Source: Micropepsaceae bacterium (GTDB taxonomy: Bacteria; Pseudomonadota; Alphaproteobacteria; Micropepsales; Micropepsaceae). From it: a stretch of DNA of 13,018 nt. The translations under genes and the position numbers were made by a program. Under the pieces are notes generated by a model that saw only the letters and a program-made list of their open reading frames with translations, was not told the DNA's origin and searched no databases. Shown here in pieces: positions 1-6,808 of the stretch; the stretch's first letter is position 1; every line of letters starts with the position of its first letter. The stretch spans positions 1-13,018 of the forward strand of contig JANWHR010000134.1 of assembly GCA_025450355.1 (NCBI GenBank). Direction: 5' to 3'.

Positions 1-341
1 ACCGGCTGATCGTTGACAAAGGCGCGGCTGCGGCCGTCGGCCGAGACCATTCGGCGCAGGATCAGTTCGCCGCCATCCATCGCGATTCCATTGGCGCTGA
101 TGATCTCCTGCACCGGATGGCGCGGCGGCAATTCGAAGCTCGCGATTGCCACCGCCTGACCAGCTCCGGGCCGGATCGACGCGCGCCCGCCGCCACGTTC
201 GCCAGCCGCCAACCCCAGCGCGTCCAGCAGGATGGATTTGCCGGCCCCCGTCTCTCCGGTCAGCACATTGAGGCCGGGCGAGAACGCGAGGTCTGCCCGT
301 TCGATCAGGACAATGTCACGAACCGTCAGCGACGCGAGCAT
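1..341 (-). CDS. recN: DNA repair ATPase RecN, N-terminal fragment (cut by window edge)
   Basis: RecN is an SMC-like cytoplasmic ATPase that acts in recombinational repair of double-strand breaks. Only the first 113 codons lie in the window, and the gene runs off the left edge. Seen directly: an ATG at 341 followed by MLASLTVRDIVLIERADL, the typical first beta strand of RecN, then Walker A GETGAGKS at residues 29-36. A later stretch with LRRMVSADGRSRAFVND (about 95-111) matches the conserved RecN segment. The coiled coil, Walker B and signature motif are outside the window. It begins 40 bases after the bamD stop with a modest purine-rich AAGGCGGG upstream. The bamD-recN order is common in Alphaproteobacteria. 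The family call is secure; nothing can be said about intactness. Confidence 0.93.
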   Translation of the reverse strand, partial: MLASLTVRDIVLIERADLAFSPGLNVLTGETGAGKSILLDALGLAAGERGGGRASIRPGAGQAVAIASFELPPRHPVQEIISANGIAMDGGELILRRMVSADGRSRAFVNDQP

Positions 342-359
342 GAGCTCGCCCGCCTTTTG

Positions 360-373
360 CTCCCGAATGGGAG
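360..373 (-). other. Small inverted repeat in the bamD-recN gap
   Basis: A perfect 5-bp stem with a 4-base loop (CTCCC-ATTC-GGGAG on the minus strand) lies between the bamD stop (382) and the recN start (341). No T-run follows on the minus strand, so it does not look like an intrinsic terminator. It could be a weak processing or attenuation element, or chance. Confidence 0.3.
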
Positions 374-381
374 AAGCGCCG

Positions 382-1224
382 CTAAAATACCGCGCGATAG
401 GCTTTGCTGATCCAGGATTCCTTGTCTTCCGATGGCGCCAGATTCTGATTCGTCAGCAGATTATAGGCATCCATATACCAGTCGGTACCCGGATAGTTGA
501 AGCCCAGCACCGCAGCCGAAGTTTGCGCCTCCTTGACCACGCCGAGCGCAAGATAGGCTTCCGTGAGCCGCTCCAACGCTTCGGGCGCGTGCGAAGTCGT
601 CTGATATTTGGCGATGACCGTCCGGAAACGGTTGATCGCGGCGAGATAGTCGCCCTGCCGGAGGTAGAACCGGCCGATGGTCATTTCCCTCCCGGCCAGA
701 TGGTCGCGTGGCAGATCGACCTTTAGCCGCGCGTCGCGCGCATATTCGGTGTCGGGGAAACGCTGGATCAGATCCTGAAGCGCCGTGAGCGCATCTTCGG
801 TCTTGCCCTGATCACGATTGACGTCCTGGATCTGTTCGTAGAGCGAAATCGCCTTCAGGTAATAGGCATAGGGCACGTCCTTATTGCCCGGATGAAGCTG
901 GATGAAGCGGCCGGCGGCATCGATCGCATCCCCGTAGCGGTTCCCCTCGTAATAGCAGAAGGCCGACATCAGCATCGCGCGGCGGGCCCAGACGGAATAG
1001 GGGTGCTGGCGCTCAACCTCGTCGAATTGCCGCCCTGCGTTGAGCCAGTCTTCCCGGTCGATAAGTTTCCATGCATCAGAGTAGATCTGGTCAATTGGGC
1101 GTTCGACATATTGCGCCGCCATCTGGTCGTCGCCGGCACAAGCGGAAAGCGCAATTGCGCTGGCGCCCATCGCCGTCGCAATGGCCAGGTGTCTGCAAAC
1201 AAAGGTCAGCCGTTTCAGAGACAT
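382..1224 (-). CDS. bamD: Outer membrane protein assembly factor BamD (ComL/YfiO lipoprotein)
   Basis: BamD is the essential lipoprotein partner of BamA in the Bam complex, which folds beta-barrel proteins into the outer membrane. It is anchored to the periplasmic face of that membrane. Seen in the 280-residue product: a basic N-region (K4, R5, R11), a hydrophobic stretch 13-27 and a lipobox LSAC at 26-29, predicting lipidation of Cys29. Helical TPR-type repeats fill the rest, with segments such as WLNAGRQFDEVERQHPYSVW (about 60-79) and YAYYLKAISLYEQI typical of the YfiO family. Length fits alphaproteobacterial members. The ATG start gives a complete signal peptide; GGA lies a few bases upstream. 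It is 98 bases after lpxC, a loose junction that may host its own control element. It ends with TAG. Confidence 0.95.
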   Translation of the reverse strand: MSLKRLTFVCRHLAIATAMGASAIALSACAGDDQMAAQYVERPIDQIYSDAWKLIDREDWLNAGRQFDEVERQHPYSVWARRAMLMSAFCYYEGNRYGDAIDAAGRFIQLHPGNKDVPYAYYLKAISLYEQIQDVNRDQGKTEDALTALQDLIQRFPDTEYARDARLKVDLPRDHLAGREMTIGRFYLRQGDYLAAINRFRTVIAKYQTTSHAPEALERLTEAYLALGVVKEAQTSAAVLGFNYPGTDWYMDAYNLLTNQNLAPSEDKESWISKAYRAVF

Positions 1225-1271
1225 AGCGCGTCCACTTTGAGGTGCAGCCCCATCCCGCTTTCCGGCTTATG

Positions 1272-1290
1272 CCACCGCCAACCGGCGTGG
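1272..1290 (-). other. Bulged hairpin in the lpxC-bamD gap
   Basis: CCACGCC-GGTT-GGCGGTGG on the minus strand can fold into a 7-bp stem with one bulged base and a 4-base loop. It sits 48 bases before the bamD start and is not followed by a T-tract. The 98-base gap (1225-1322) shows no convincing -35/-10 promoter pair by eye. Its role is unknown and it may be chance in GC-rich DNA. Confidence 0.25.
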
Positions 1291-1304
1291 TCCAGTGCGC
1301 AAGT

Positions 1305-1325
1305 TGACTTGGGAAGGCCAAGTCA
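1305..1325 (-). other. Perfect hairpin formed on the lpxC stop codon
   Basis: TGACTTGG-CCTTC-CCAAGTCA on the minus strand is an exact 8-bp inverted repeat with a 5-base loop. Its first three bases are the lpxC TGA stop codon. No T-run follows, so a standard intrinsic terminator is unlikely. Possible roles are mRNA 3'-end protection, processing between lpxC and bamD, or an attenuator. The symmetry is directly visible; the role is inference. Confidence 0.45.
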
Positions 1326-2177
1326 CATTTCGATCCAGTCGTAGTTGGCGGAATCCGCGAAAAGGCTCCGGAGAAGCGCAGCGTTATGTGCATGGCTGGA
1401 ACGCCGGCCCTCGAAACGGGCGATCAGTGGTGCCCCAGCCAGCTTCATATCCCCAATCGCGTCGAGGATTTTATGGCGCACGAATTCATCGGGGAACCGC
1501 TGTCTGTCCGGGTTGCACAACCGGTCACCGTCGATCACCAGAGTATTGTCCAGCGTCGCGCCGCGCGCGAAGCCTTGCTTGTGCAACTGTTCGGCGTCTT
1601 TCAAAAATCCGAAAGTTCGTGCAGGCGCGATCTCCTGCCGGAACCGCGTGTCAGTCAGTTGGCATGAAAAGCTCTGGCGCCCGATCACGGAGTCCGGGAA
1701 ATCGATTTCAAAGTGATATTCCGGCTCGGCGGCGGGAATCAGCCCTGCGCCCGCGGATTCGGTATTCGCCTCGACCGGGCGCAGCACGCGAATGCCTGCG
1801 CGCGGCGTATCGAGTTCCTGCACGCCAGCCGTGTCGAGCAGACGAACGAACGAGAGGGCGTCGCCGTCCAGCAGCGGTGGTTCCGGCCCGCTCAATTCGA
1901 TCAGGCAATCATCGATGGCCAGGCCCGCGAGCGCGGCAAGCAGATGTTCCGTAACCGCGACCGTCGCGCCGCCTTCGCCAATCACCGTCGCGAAGCGGGA
2001 TTGAACCACATTTCTCCATATTGCGGCGATCGTCGGACGATCCGGAATATCATTGCGGCGGAACACGATTCCGGTCCGGGCCGGAGCCGGGACAATTCGC
2101 ATAAGAACCGGAACGCCCGTATGTAAGGTGACGCCCTCAACCTCGACTTCCCGCGCGACTGTCCGGCGTGCGGCCAT
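1323..2177 (-). CDS. lpxC: UDP-3-O-acyl-N-acetylglucosamine deacetylase LpxC
   Basis: LpxC is the cytosolic zinc enzyme that deacetylates UDP-3-O-acyl-GlcNAc, the committed step of lipid A synthesis. The 284-residue product starts with the classic GVTLHTG motif (15-21). It keeps the zinc ligands His78 (in VTEHLLAAL), His235 and Asp239 (in FVRHKILDAIGDM), Glu77 as general base, Asp243, and His262 in the C-terminal SSHAHNAALLRSL segment, corresponding to E. coli His79, His238, Asp242, Glu78, Asp246 and His265. ARTFGF (186-191) is also conserved. Length is slightly below the usual of about 300. The ATG overlaps the ftsZ stop by one base (TGATG), so translation is probably coupled to ftsZ. Upstream Shine-Dalgarno sequence is weak (GGA). 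The gene ends in a hairpin covering its stop codon. Confidence 0.97.
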   Translation of the reverse strand: MAARRTVAREVEVEGVTLHTGVPVLMRIVPAPARTGIVFRRNDIPDRPTIAAIWRNVVQSRFATVIGEGGATVAVTEHLLAALAGLAIDDCLIELSGPEPPLLDGDALSFVRLLDTAGVQELDTPRAGIRVLRPVEANTESAGAGLIPAAEPEYHFEIDFPDSVIGRQSFSCQLTDTRFRQEIAPARTFGFLKDAEQLHKQGFARGATLDNTLVIDGDRLCNPDRQRFPDEFVRHKILDAIGDMKLAGAPLIARFEGRRSSHAHNAALLRSLFADSANYDWIEM

Positions 2178-3700
2178 CAGGATCCGGTTTTTTTCCGCTT
2201 CAGAAATGCCGGAATTTCGAAACGGTCCTCCACGTCCAGGAAGAGATCGTCCGCCGGTTTGCGTTGACCCTGCTGACCGGCCGGCGGCGGATTCTCAACC
2301 ACGGGCGAAGGTTGCAATGTGAAAGCCGGGGCGTCCGGTTGAGTTTCGCCCGCCTGTTTCACCGCGGCACTGCCGCGCAGAAACTCCAGGTGAGGTTCGA
2401 CCGGTGTCGCCGGTTCGCTACGCCTGCGTCCGCCAAACAGGCCAAAAACGCGGCGGCGGGGGCGTTCGGGTTCGCTCATATGCGGCAGCTCCGCGATCAT
2501 GGGACGCTCGGCCCTACCGGTGATCACTGGCGCATCCTGCCCCCCCAGCACCAGTAGTTCCTCTTTCACGGATTCCAGGGTTGGCGCCGCCATGTCGCTT
2601 GCAACCGGTTCATTCAGTCCCGGGATATTGATGGCCGAATTTTGCGCCCGGAGCATGGAATCCGATTCGGCAAGCTCTGCGGGCTTCCGCCGCCCGGGAA
2701 ATTGCTGAACATTGTCGATCCGCTTGCGTCCGGTTTCGGCATCAATTCCCGTCGCCACCACCGACACGCGGACGCGTCCTTCCATGTCCTCGGACAGCGC
2801 GCTGCCGAACAGGATGTTCGCGTCCGCATCGACTTCCGCACGAATCCGGTTTACCGCTTCGTCCACTTCAAACAGCATCAGATCGGGCCCACCGGTGACG
2901 TTGACCAGCACCGCGCGCGCCCCCTTCATGGAGACATCCTCGAGCAGCGGATTGGAAATGGCTGCTTCGGCCGCCTTCAGCGCCCGGCCCTCGCCGGCCA
3001 TCTCTCCCGTCCCCATCATCGCTTTGCCCATTTCGGACATGACGGTCTTGATGTCCGCGAAATCCCGATTGATCAGACCAGGCATCACGATCAGGTCGGT
3101 CACGCCGCGCACGCCGGAATGCAGCACATCGTCGGCCATCGCGAACGCCTGTGCGAATGTGGTGCGTTCGTTGGCCACACGGAAGAGATTTTGGTTCGGG
3201 ATAATGATCAGCGTATCGACATAATTCTGCAACTCGTCGATGCCGCGCTCGGCAATGCGCATCCGGCGCTCGCCTTCGAAATGGAACGGCTTTGTGACCA
3301 CGCCAACGGTCAGGATGCCCTGTTCGCGTACGGCGCGCGCAATCACCGGTGCCGCGCCGGTCCCGGTGCCGCCGCCCATTCCCGCGGTGATGAAGACCAT
3401 CTGCGACCCGGAAAGCTGATCGAGAATTTCCGGCAGCGATTCCATCGCCGCGCCCTGGCCGATTTCCGGCTTGGCGCCGGCCCCCAGGCCCTGAGTGAGT
3501 TCCGCCCCGAGCTGAATTTTGCGCTCGGCCTTCGACAGCATGAGGGCCTGCGCATCAGTGTTCGCGACAAAGAAGCTGACACCCTCCAGCCGCGCACCGA
3601 TCATGTTGTTCACGGCATTGCCGCCGGCGCCGCCAATACCGAGCACCGTAATGCGCGGCTTCAGCTCCCGGGTTCCAGGCGTGCTGATATTCATCGTCAT
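2177..3700 (-). CDS. ftsZ: Cell division protein FtsZ (tubulin-like GTPase)
   Basis: FtsZ polymerises with GTP at midcell to form the Z-ring. The 507-residue product has the GTPase domain from about residue 15, with the glycine loop GIGGAGGNAVNNM (21-33), NTDAQAL (47-53) and the tubulin signature GGGTGTGAAP (109-118). The synergy loop NRDFADIK (211-218) keeps both acidic catalytic residues, Asp213 and Asp216. The globular core ends near 330. A long linker (about 331-490) follows, with an Arg-rich patch around FGLFGG (413-427), then the C-terminal peptide EIPAFLKRK (495-503), the usual FtsA-binding tail. The extended linker is typical of Alphaproteobacteria. The ATG at 3700 is chosen because GGAGAGG lies 6 bases upstream; another ATG two codons later is less well placed. 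The gap after ftsA is 43 bases; lpxC overlaps the stop. Confidence 0.98.
   Translation of the reverse strand: MTMNISTPGTRELKPRITVLGIGGAGGNAVNNMIGARLEGVSFFVANTDAQALMLSKAERKIQLGAELTQGLGAGAKPEIGQGAAMESLPEILDQLSGSQMVFITAGMGGGTGTGAAPVIARAVREQGILTVGVVTKPFHFEGERRMRIAERGIDELQNYVDTLIIIPNQNLFRVANERTTFAQAFAMADDVLHSGVRGVTDLIVMPGLINRDFADIKTVMSEMGKAMMGTGEMAGEGRALKAAEAAISNPLLEDVSMKGARAVLVNVTGGPDLMLFEVDEAVNRIRAEVDADANILFGSALSEDMEGRVRVSVVATGIDAETGRKRIDNVQQFPGRRKPAELAESDSMLRAQNSAINIPGLNEPVASDMAAPTLESVKEELLVLGGQDAPVITGRAERPMIAELPHMSEPERPRRRVFGLFGGRRRSEPATPVEPHLEFLRGSAAVKQAGETQPDAPAFTLQPSPVVENPPPAGQQGQRKPADDLFLDVEDRFEIPAFLKRKKTGS
2188..2194 (-). repeat. A7 homopolymer in the last codons of ftsZ
   Basis: On the minus strand ftsZ ends CGG AAA AAA ACC GGA TCC TGA. 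The seven A's encode Lys-Lys three codons before the stop. A -1 slip on this run would enter the lpxC frame and reach the lpxC ATG without meeting a stop. The run is seen directly; any slippage is speculation. Confidence 0.4.
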
Positions 3701-3706
3701 ATCGTA

Positions 3707-3727
3707 CCTCTCCGTGTTGAAGACACG
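3707..3727 (-). promoter_or_regulatory. ftsZ ribosome binding site with abutting hairpin
   Basis: The ftsZ leader carries a strong Shine-Dalgarno GGAGAGG (3707-3713) six bases before the ATG, the clearest in this part of the cluster. Directly upstream, CGTGT-CTTCA-ACACG forms a 5-bp stem with a 5-base loop (3713-3727), whose last base is the first G of the Shine-Dalgarno. This could modulate ftsZ translation. The stem is short and may be chance. Confidence 0.55.
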
Positions 3728-3729
3728 CT

Positions 3730-3741
3730 GCGAACGTTTGC
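3730..3741. promoter_or_regulatory. Imperfect palindrome around AACGTT upstream of ftsZ
   Basis: GCGAACGTTTGC is symmetric at 10 of 12 positions and lies between the ftsA stop and the ftsZ start. It has the form of a small dyad operator, but no regulator can be named. It does not match the alphaproteobacterial CtrA pattern (TTAA-N7-TTAA). Chance is a reasonable alternative. Confidence 0.25.
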
Positions 3742-3743
3742 GA

Positions 3744-5033
3744 TCATCCGAGGAATCTTTGCGCGACCCAGCGGGCGAAACCGGCCCGCGGCGGTTGCGC
3801 CACCGCGGGAGGATTCGGATCCGTGCTCTCCGCGGAAGTTGTTGCGGCGGCGATCAGGAGCCCGATTGCGGTGGCATAGGCGGGACCGGCACCGGCAAGC
3901 GCCAGTCCCGGAAATGTCTGCGGCCGCCCGAGCCGGACCTGCTTCTTCAAAACCTCGGAGGCGACTTCGCGCACTCCGGCAAGCTGGGAGGCTCCGCCTG
4001 TCAGTACGGCGCGCCGGCCTGCCGTGACATCGAAACCCGCTTTTGTCAGACGGGAATTAATCGCTGCGAAAATTTCATCGATCCGTGCACGAATGATCTG
4101 TGCGACATGCGCCCGGCGGACGCGGTTTGACCGCTCGCCTTCTTCACCGACCAGCGGCACTTCAATCAGGTCGTCGCCCGCATCGACTTCGCCCAGCGCA
4201 GAGCCATACAGGGTTTTCATCCGTTCGGCTGCCGTCATGGGCGTCAACAAAATGCCGGCAAGATCGGCGGTAACGTTTGCCCCACCGAGCGGGACCGTAT
4301 CGCCATACACCAGCGAATTTTCCCGGAACACGCATACCGAGGTGCATCCTGCGCCCATGTCGATGAGCGTGCAGCCCAGCGACAGTTCATCGGGTGTCAG
4401 CGTCGAGATCGCGCTCGCATAGGCCGCGAACAGCTGTCGCGAAATGACCAGCTGCCGCCTCTGCACCGCAAGCCGCAGATTCTGCAGCGGCGCGGCGCGA
4501 ACCGCCACGGCATGGACCAAAACACCCAGCCGGTCGCAGACCAGGTTCCGTGGATCGGCCACTCCGCGGGCCTGATCCACGACATATTCCGTGGGCGCAG
4601 CCTGAACCGTTTCATAGCCATGTTCCCGGCAGCGGTTCTTCGCGTCCGCGAGCAGAATCCGCAGATGCTCGTCGCCGATGACGACGCCCGAAGCCGTGGC
4701 TTCCGCGCGGCCATGGACGCTCTTCGGCTGGCCGCACTGGACCGAGAGCACGACATCCTGAATCCGGTGGTCGGCAGAATCTTCCGCGGCTTCGACGGCC
4801 TCGCCGATGGACTGTTCGGCCTCGTCGATGTTCACCACGGTTGCGGCGCGGATACCCCGCGATTCGCGCAGTGCCGAACCGAGCACCCGGATTCCGCCCT
4901 GTTCCGCGCGTCCAATAATGCAGGCGACCTTTGAGGACCCGACGTCCAGGGCGGCAATCACCCCGTTGCGCGGAATGGCCGTTTTCAGGCCATTCTGCTT
5001 CACATTACTCCGTATACGATGATTGTCCCCCAT
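3744..5033 (-). CDS. ftsA: Cell division protein FtsA (actin-like membrane tether)
   Basis: FtsA is an actin-fold ATPase that binds the FtsZ tail and anchors the Z-ring to the inner membrane. Residue numbers are for the 429-residue product from ATG 5033. Seen: phosphate-1 loop LDVGSSK (29-35), the inserted SHS2/1C region (about 80-165), phosphate-2 loop DMGAGCTS (225-232), PLGGANVTADLA (248-259) and the adenosine motif TGGASQLAG (345-353). The protein closes with an amphipathic segment GFARWVAQRFLG (418-429) that suits the membrane-targeting helix. A basic stretch of about 25 residues precedes the first strand. Start choice: ATG 5033 has AGGA 7 bases upstream. An in-frame GTG at 5048 would add five residues and sit 3 bases after the ftsQ stop, but has only AAGG immediately adjacent. 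FtsQ ends 18 bases before the chosen start. Confidence 0.94.
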   Translation of the reverse strand: MGDNHRIRSNVKQNGLKTAIPRNGVIAALDVGSSKVACIIGRAEQGGIRVLGSALRESRGIRAATVVNIDEAEQSIGEAVEAAEDSADHRIQDVVLSVQCGQPKSVHGRAEATASGVVIGDEHLRILLADAKNRCREHGYETVQAAPTEYVVDQARGVADPRNLVCDRLGVLVHAVAVRAAPLQNLRLAVQRRQLVISRQLFAAYASAISTLTPDELSLGCTLIDMGAGCTSVCVFRENSLVYGDTVPLGGANVTADLAGILLTPMTAAERMKTLYGSALGEVDAGDDLIEVPLVGEEGERSNRVRRAHVAQIIRARIDEIFAAINSRLTKAGFDVTAGRRAVLTGGASQLAGVREVASEVLKKQVRLGRPQTFPGLALAGAGPAYATAIGLLIAAATTSAESTDPNPPAVAQPPRAGFARWVAQRFLG

Positions 5034-5040
5034 CCCCAGG

Positions 5041-5044
5041 TCCT
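5041..5044 (-). promoter_or_regulatory. Ribosome binding site deciding the ftsA start
   Basis: AGGA on the minus strand lies 7 bases before ATG 5033, a standard spacing. The alternative GTG at 5048 would overlap this region and has no properly spaced Shine-Dalgarno. This favours the shorter FtsA. Confidence 0.5.
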
Positions 5045-5051
5045 GCACGCC

Positions 5052-5891
5052 TTACGCGCGGCGTTCCCGCGGCACCGGCCGCGAATCACCATTGCGTAGC
5101 TTAAACACGTAATTGTCGGGAAAGCGAAGGTCGATCACACCGACATCGCGTTCGAGCACGCCCTTCTCGACGATCAGCTTTTCGAGTTCCGTCAACTGAC
5201 GTTGCCAGTCCTCTTCCGGCAGCCTGACGATGACGCCGCCGGCGAGATGCAGATCCCAGCGTCTCTCGCCGACGCGTTCGAGCGCCTCCAGGCGGGCGGA
5301 AACCGCGGTCTGGTTTGGCAGCGCGTCCAGTATGGCCGCGGCGGCATCCGGAGCGCCTTCTCCGAGCAAAACCGGCAGGCGTGGAAATTCGCTGCGGTCC
5401 GCAGTGGTGATCACCGCGCCGGAGCGCTCGACCACCCAAAGCGAGTCCCCGCTGCGCCAGAGCGCAAACGGACGTTTCTCGATCAGGTGGACCGTCACGG
5501 AATCGGGGAAGCGCCGGCGCACTTCGGCGTCAGCCACCCATGGCAATGCCACCACCCGCGCGCGCGCCGCATCGGCATCGACGGCGAACATCGGATCGCC
5601 GGGTGCGATTTCCAGCGCGCGATAAACAGCGTCCGCCGCGGTCCGCTCCTGCCCGGACAGCGTGATCGTCCGGACGGCAAATCCGTGATCGGAAGTCAGA
5701 TGCAACACGCGCAAACCTGCGGCGCGTGTGGCGCCGCCGATGTAGCCCCCGCGCCAGATGCCATAGACCCAGGCCGTCAGCGCCAGCGTACAGGACAGCA
5801 GCAATACCGGATGGACCAGGCCGAAATGCAGCGCGCGACGGGCTTTTTCCCGCGTTGAACCGCGCCCGCTCACCACCTTCACCTTCCGCAC
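5052..5891 (-). CDS. ftsQ: Cell division protein FtsQ
   Basis: FtsQ is a bitopic inner-membrane protein that links the cytoplasmic division ring to the periplasmic FtsB/FtsL and FtsW-FtsI complex. The 279-residue product has a basic cytoplasmic tail (1-22, many Lys/Arg), one membrane helix (about 28-46) and a periplasmic POTRA domain (about 71-140). That domain ends in the characteristic WVADAEVRRRFPDSVTVHL (118-136) and EKRPFALW (138-145). The FtsQ beta domain (about 146-265) follows and includes RLPVLLGEGA and LRFPDNYVFKL. The start is GTG: GGAGGA lies 6 bases upstream, and the reading frame overlaps the end of ddlB by 13 bases. An out-of-frame ATG within the Shine-Dalgarno region is not the start. 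Gene order ddlB-ftsQ-ftsA supports the call. Confidence 0.95.
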   Translation of the reverse strand: MRKVKVVSGRGSTREKARRALHFGLVHPVLLLSCTLALTAWVYGIWRGGYIGGATRAAGLRVLHLTSDHGFAVRTITLSGQERTAADAVYRALEIAPGDPMFAVDADAARARVVALPWVADAEVRRRFPDSVTVHLIEKRPFALWRSGDSLWVVERSGAVITTADRSEFPRLPVLLGEGAPDAAAAILDALPNQTAVSARLEALERVGERRWDLHLAGGVIVRLPEEDWQRQLTELEKLIVEKGVLERDVGVIDLRFPDNYVFKLRNGDSRPVPRERRA

Positions 5892-6808
5892 GACGCATCC
5901 TCCACCATCCAGCGGACCAGGCCCCGAAAGCTCATGCCCCGATACAGCGCCTGTTCCGGGACCAGCGATGTTGGAGTCATGCCAGGCTGGGTGTTCAGTT
6001 CCAGGATCACCAGCCGGTTGTTGCCGCCGCTGTCGTCATAACGAAAATCAGTGCGCGAAATTCCGCGGCAATCCAGTGCCGCATGGCTTCGTTCCGCGAG
6101 CGCCATTGCCTCATGCATCACGAGGTCCGGAACTTCGGCCGGGATGATGTGCCGCGAGCCGCCGGGCGCATATTTCGCGTCGTAGTCGTAGAACCCGGTT
6201 GCCGGAAGGATCTCCGTCACCGCAAGCGCTTTCAGCCCCGTATCGCCCGAGCCCATCACCGCAACCGTCAGTTCCCGTCCGGGCACGTATTCTTCGACCA
6301 TCACCACGTCGCCCAGATTCCAGTCTGCCGACGCAACCGCTTCGGGCGGGCGATTGTCCCCTTCGCGAACAATGAACACCCCGACGCTGGACCCTTCGGA
6401 AATCGGCTTGATGACATAGGGTGGCGCGAGTTGATGTTCGGCGGCAGCTTTCCTGCGGTTCGCGACAACGCTATGCGGCACCGGCAGGCCGGCGGTCCGG
6501 AACACCGCCTTTGCGCGCTCTTTGTGCATCGCAAGCGCCGAGGCCAACACGCCGGAATGCGTGTAGGGAATCTCCAGCAGCTCCAGCAGTCCCTGGACAC
6601 AACCATCTTCTCCCCAGCGGCCGTGGAGCGCATTCAGCACGGCATCAGGCCGGGCCTCATGCAGCCGCTGCGCAAGATCGGCGCCCGCGTCGATCTCCGT
6701 CACATCGAAGCCTTCGTCGCGGAGCGCCTGGGCGCAGGCACGGCCGGAAACCAGGCTGACATTTCGTTCGGCTGAGCGCCCGCCCAGCAGTACGGCGATC
6801 CGTTTCAT
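5879..6808 (-). CDS. ddlB: D-alanine--D-alanine ligase
   Basis: Ddl joins two D-alanines in the cytoplasm with ATP, giving the dipeptide that MurF adds to the wall precursor. The 309-residue ATP-grasp enzyme begins MKRIAVLLGGRSAERNVSL, with the conserved Glu14 and SLVSG. Further motifs are ALHGRWGEDG (60-69), PYTHSGVLASALAMHK (81-96), the ATP loop KPISEGSSVGV (134-144), FYDYDAKY (206-213), SRTDFRY (251-257), and the metal/phosphate segment LELNTQPGMT (269-278). The tyrosine-bearing FYDYDAKY segment suits D-Ala-D-Ala rather than D-lactate products. The start at 6808 is set by the ATGA overlap with the murB stop; an in-frame ATG 11 codons earlier lies inside murB and precedes the family's normal first residue. 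ftsQ begins inside the last 13 bases. Confidence 0.95.
   Translation of the reverse strand: MKRIAVLLGGRSAERNVSLVSGRACAQALRDEGFDVTEIDAGADLAQRLHEARPDAVLNALHGRWGEDGCVQGLLELLEIPYTHSGVLASALAMHKERAKAVFRTAGLPVPHSVVANRRKAAAEHQLAPPYVIKPISEGSSVGVFIVREGDNRPPEAVASADWNLGDVVMVEEYVPGRELTVAVMGSGDTGLKALAVTEILPATGFYDYDAKYAPGGSRHIIPAEVPDLVMHEAMALAERSHAALDCRGISRTDFRYDDSGGNNRLVILELNTQPGMTPTSLVPEQALYRGMSFRGLVRWMVEDASCGR
5898..5903 (-). promoter_or_regulatory. Ribosome binding site deciding the GTG start of ftsQ
   Basis: GGAGGA on the minus strand, 6 bases before GTG 5891 and inside the ddlB coding region. It is the strongest Shine-Dalgarno seen at an overlapping junction here and identifies GTG as the ftsQ start. 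Confidence 0.65.

Noticed and set aside
342..381. Intrinsic terminator between bamD and recN
   Set aside because: The stem is only 5 bp and is not followed by a T-run on the transcribed strand.
1195..1224. Cys10 of BamD as an alternative lipidation site
   Set aside because: It lacks a preceding hydrophobic core and a lipobox; LSAC at residues 26-29 after a proper signal peptide is far better.
2642..4027. Plus-strand open frame of 461 codons opposite ftsZ and the end of ftsA
   Set aside because: Antisense shadow: its composition mirrors the FtsZ codons and it spans two real genes on the other strand with no domain of its own.
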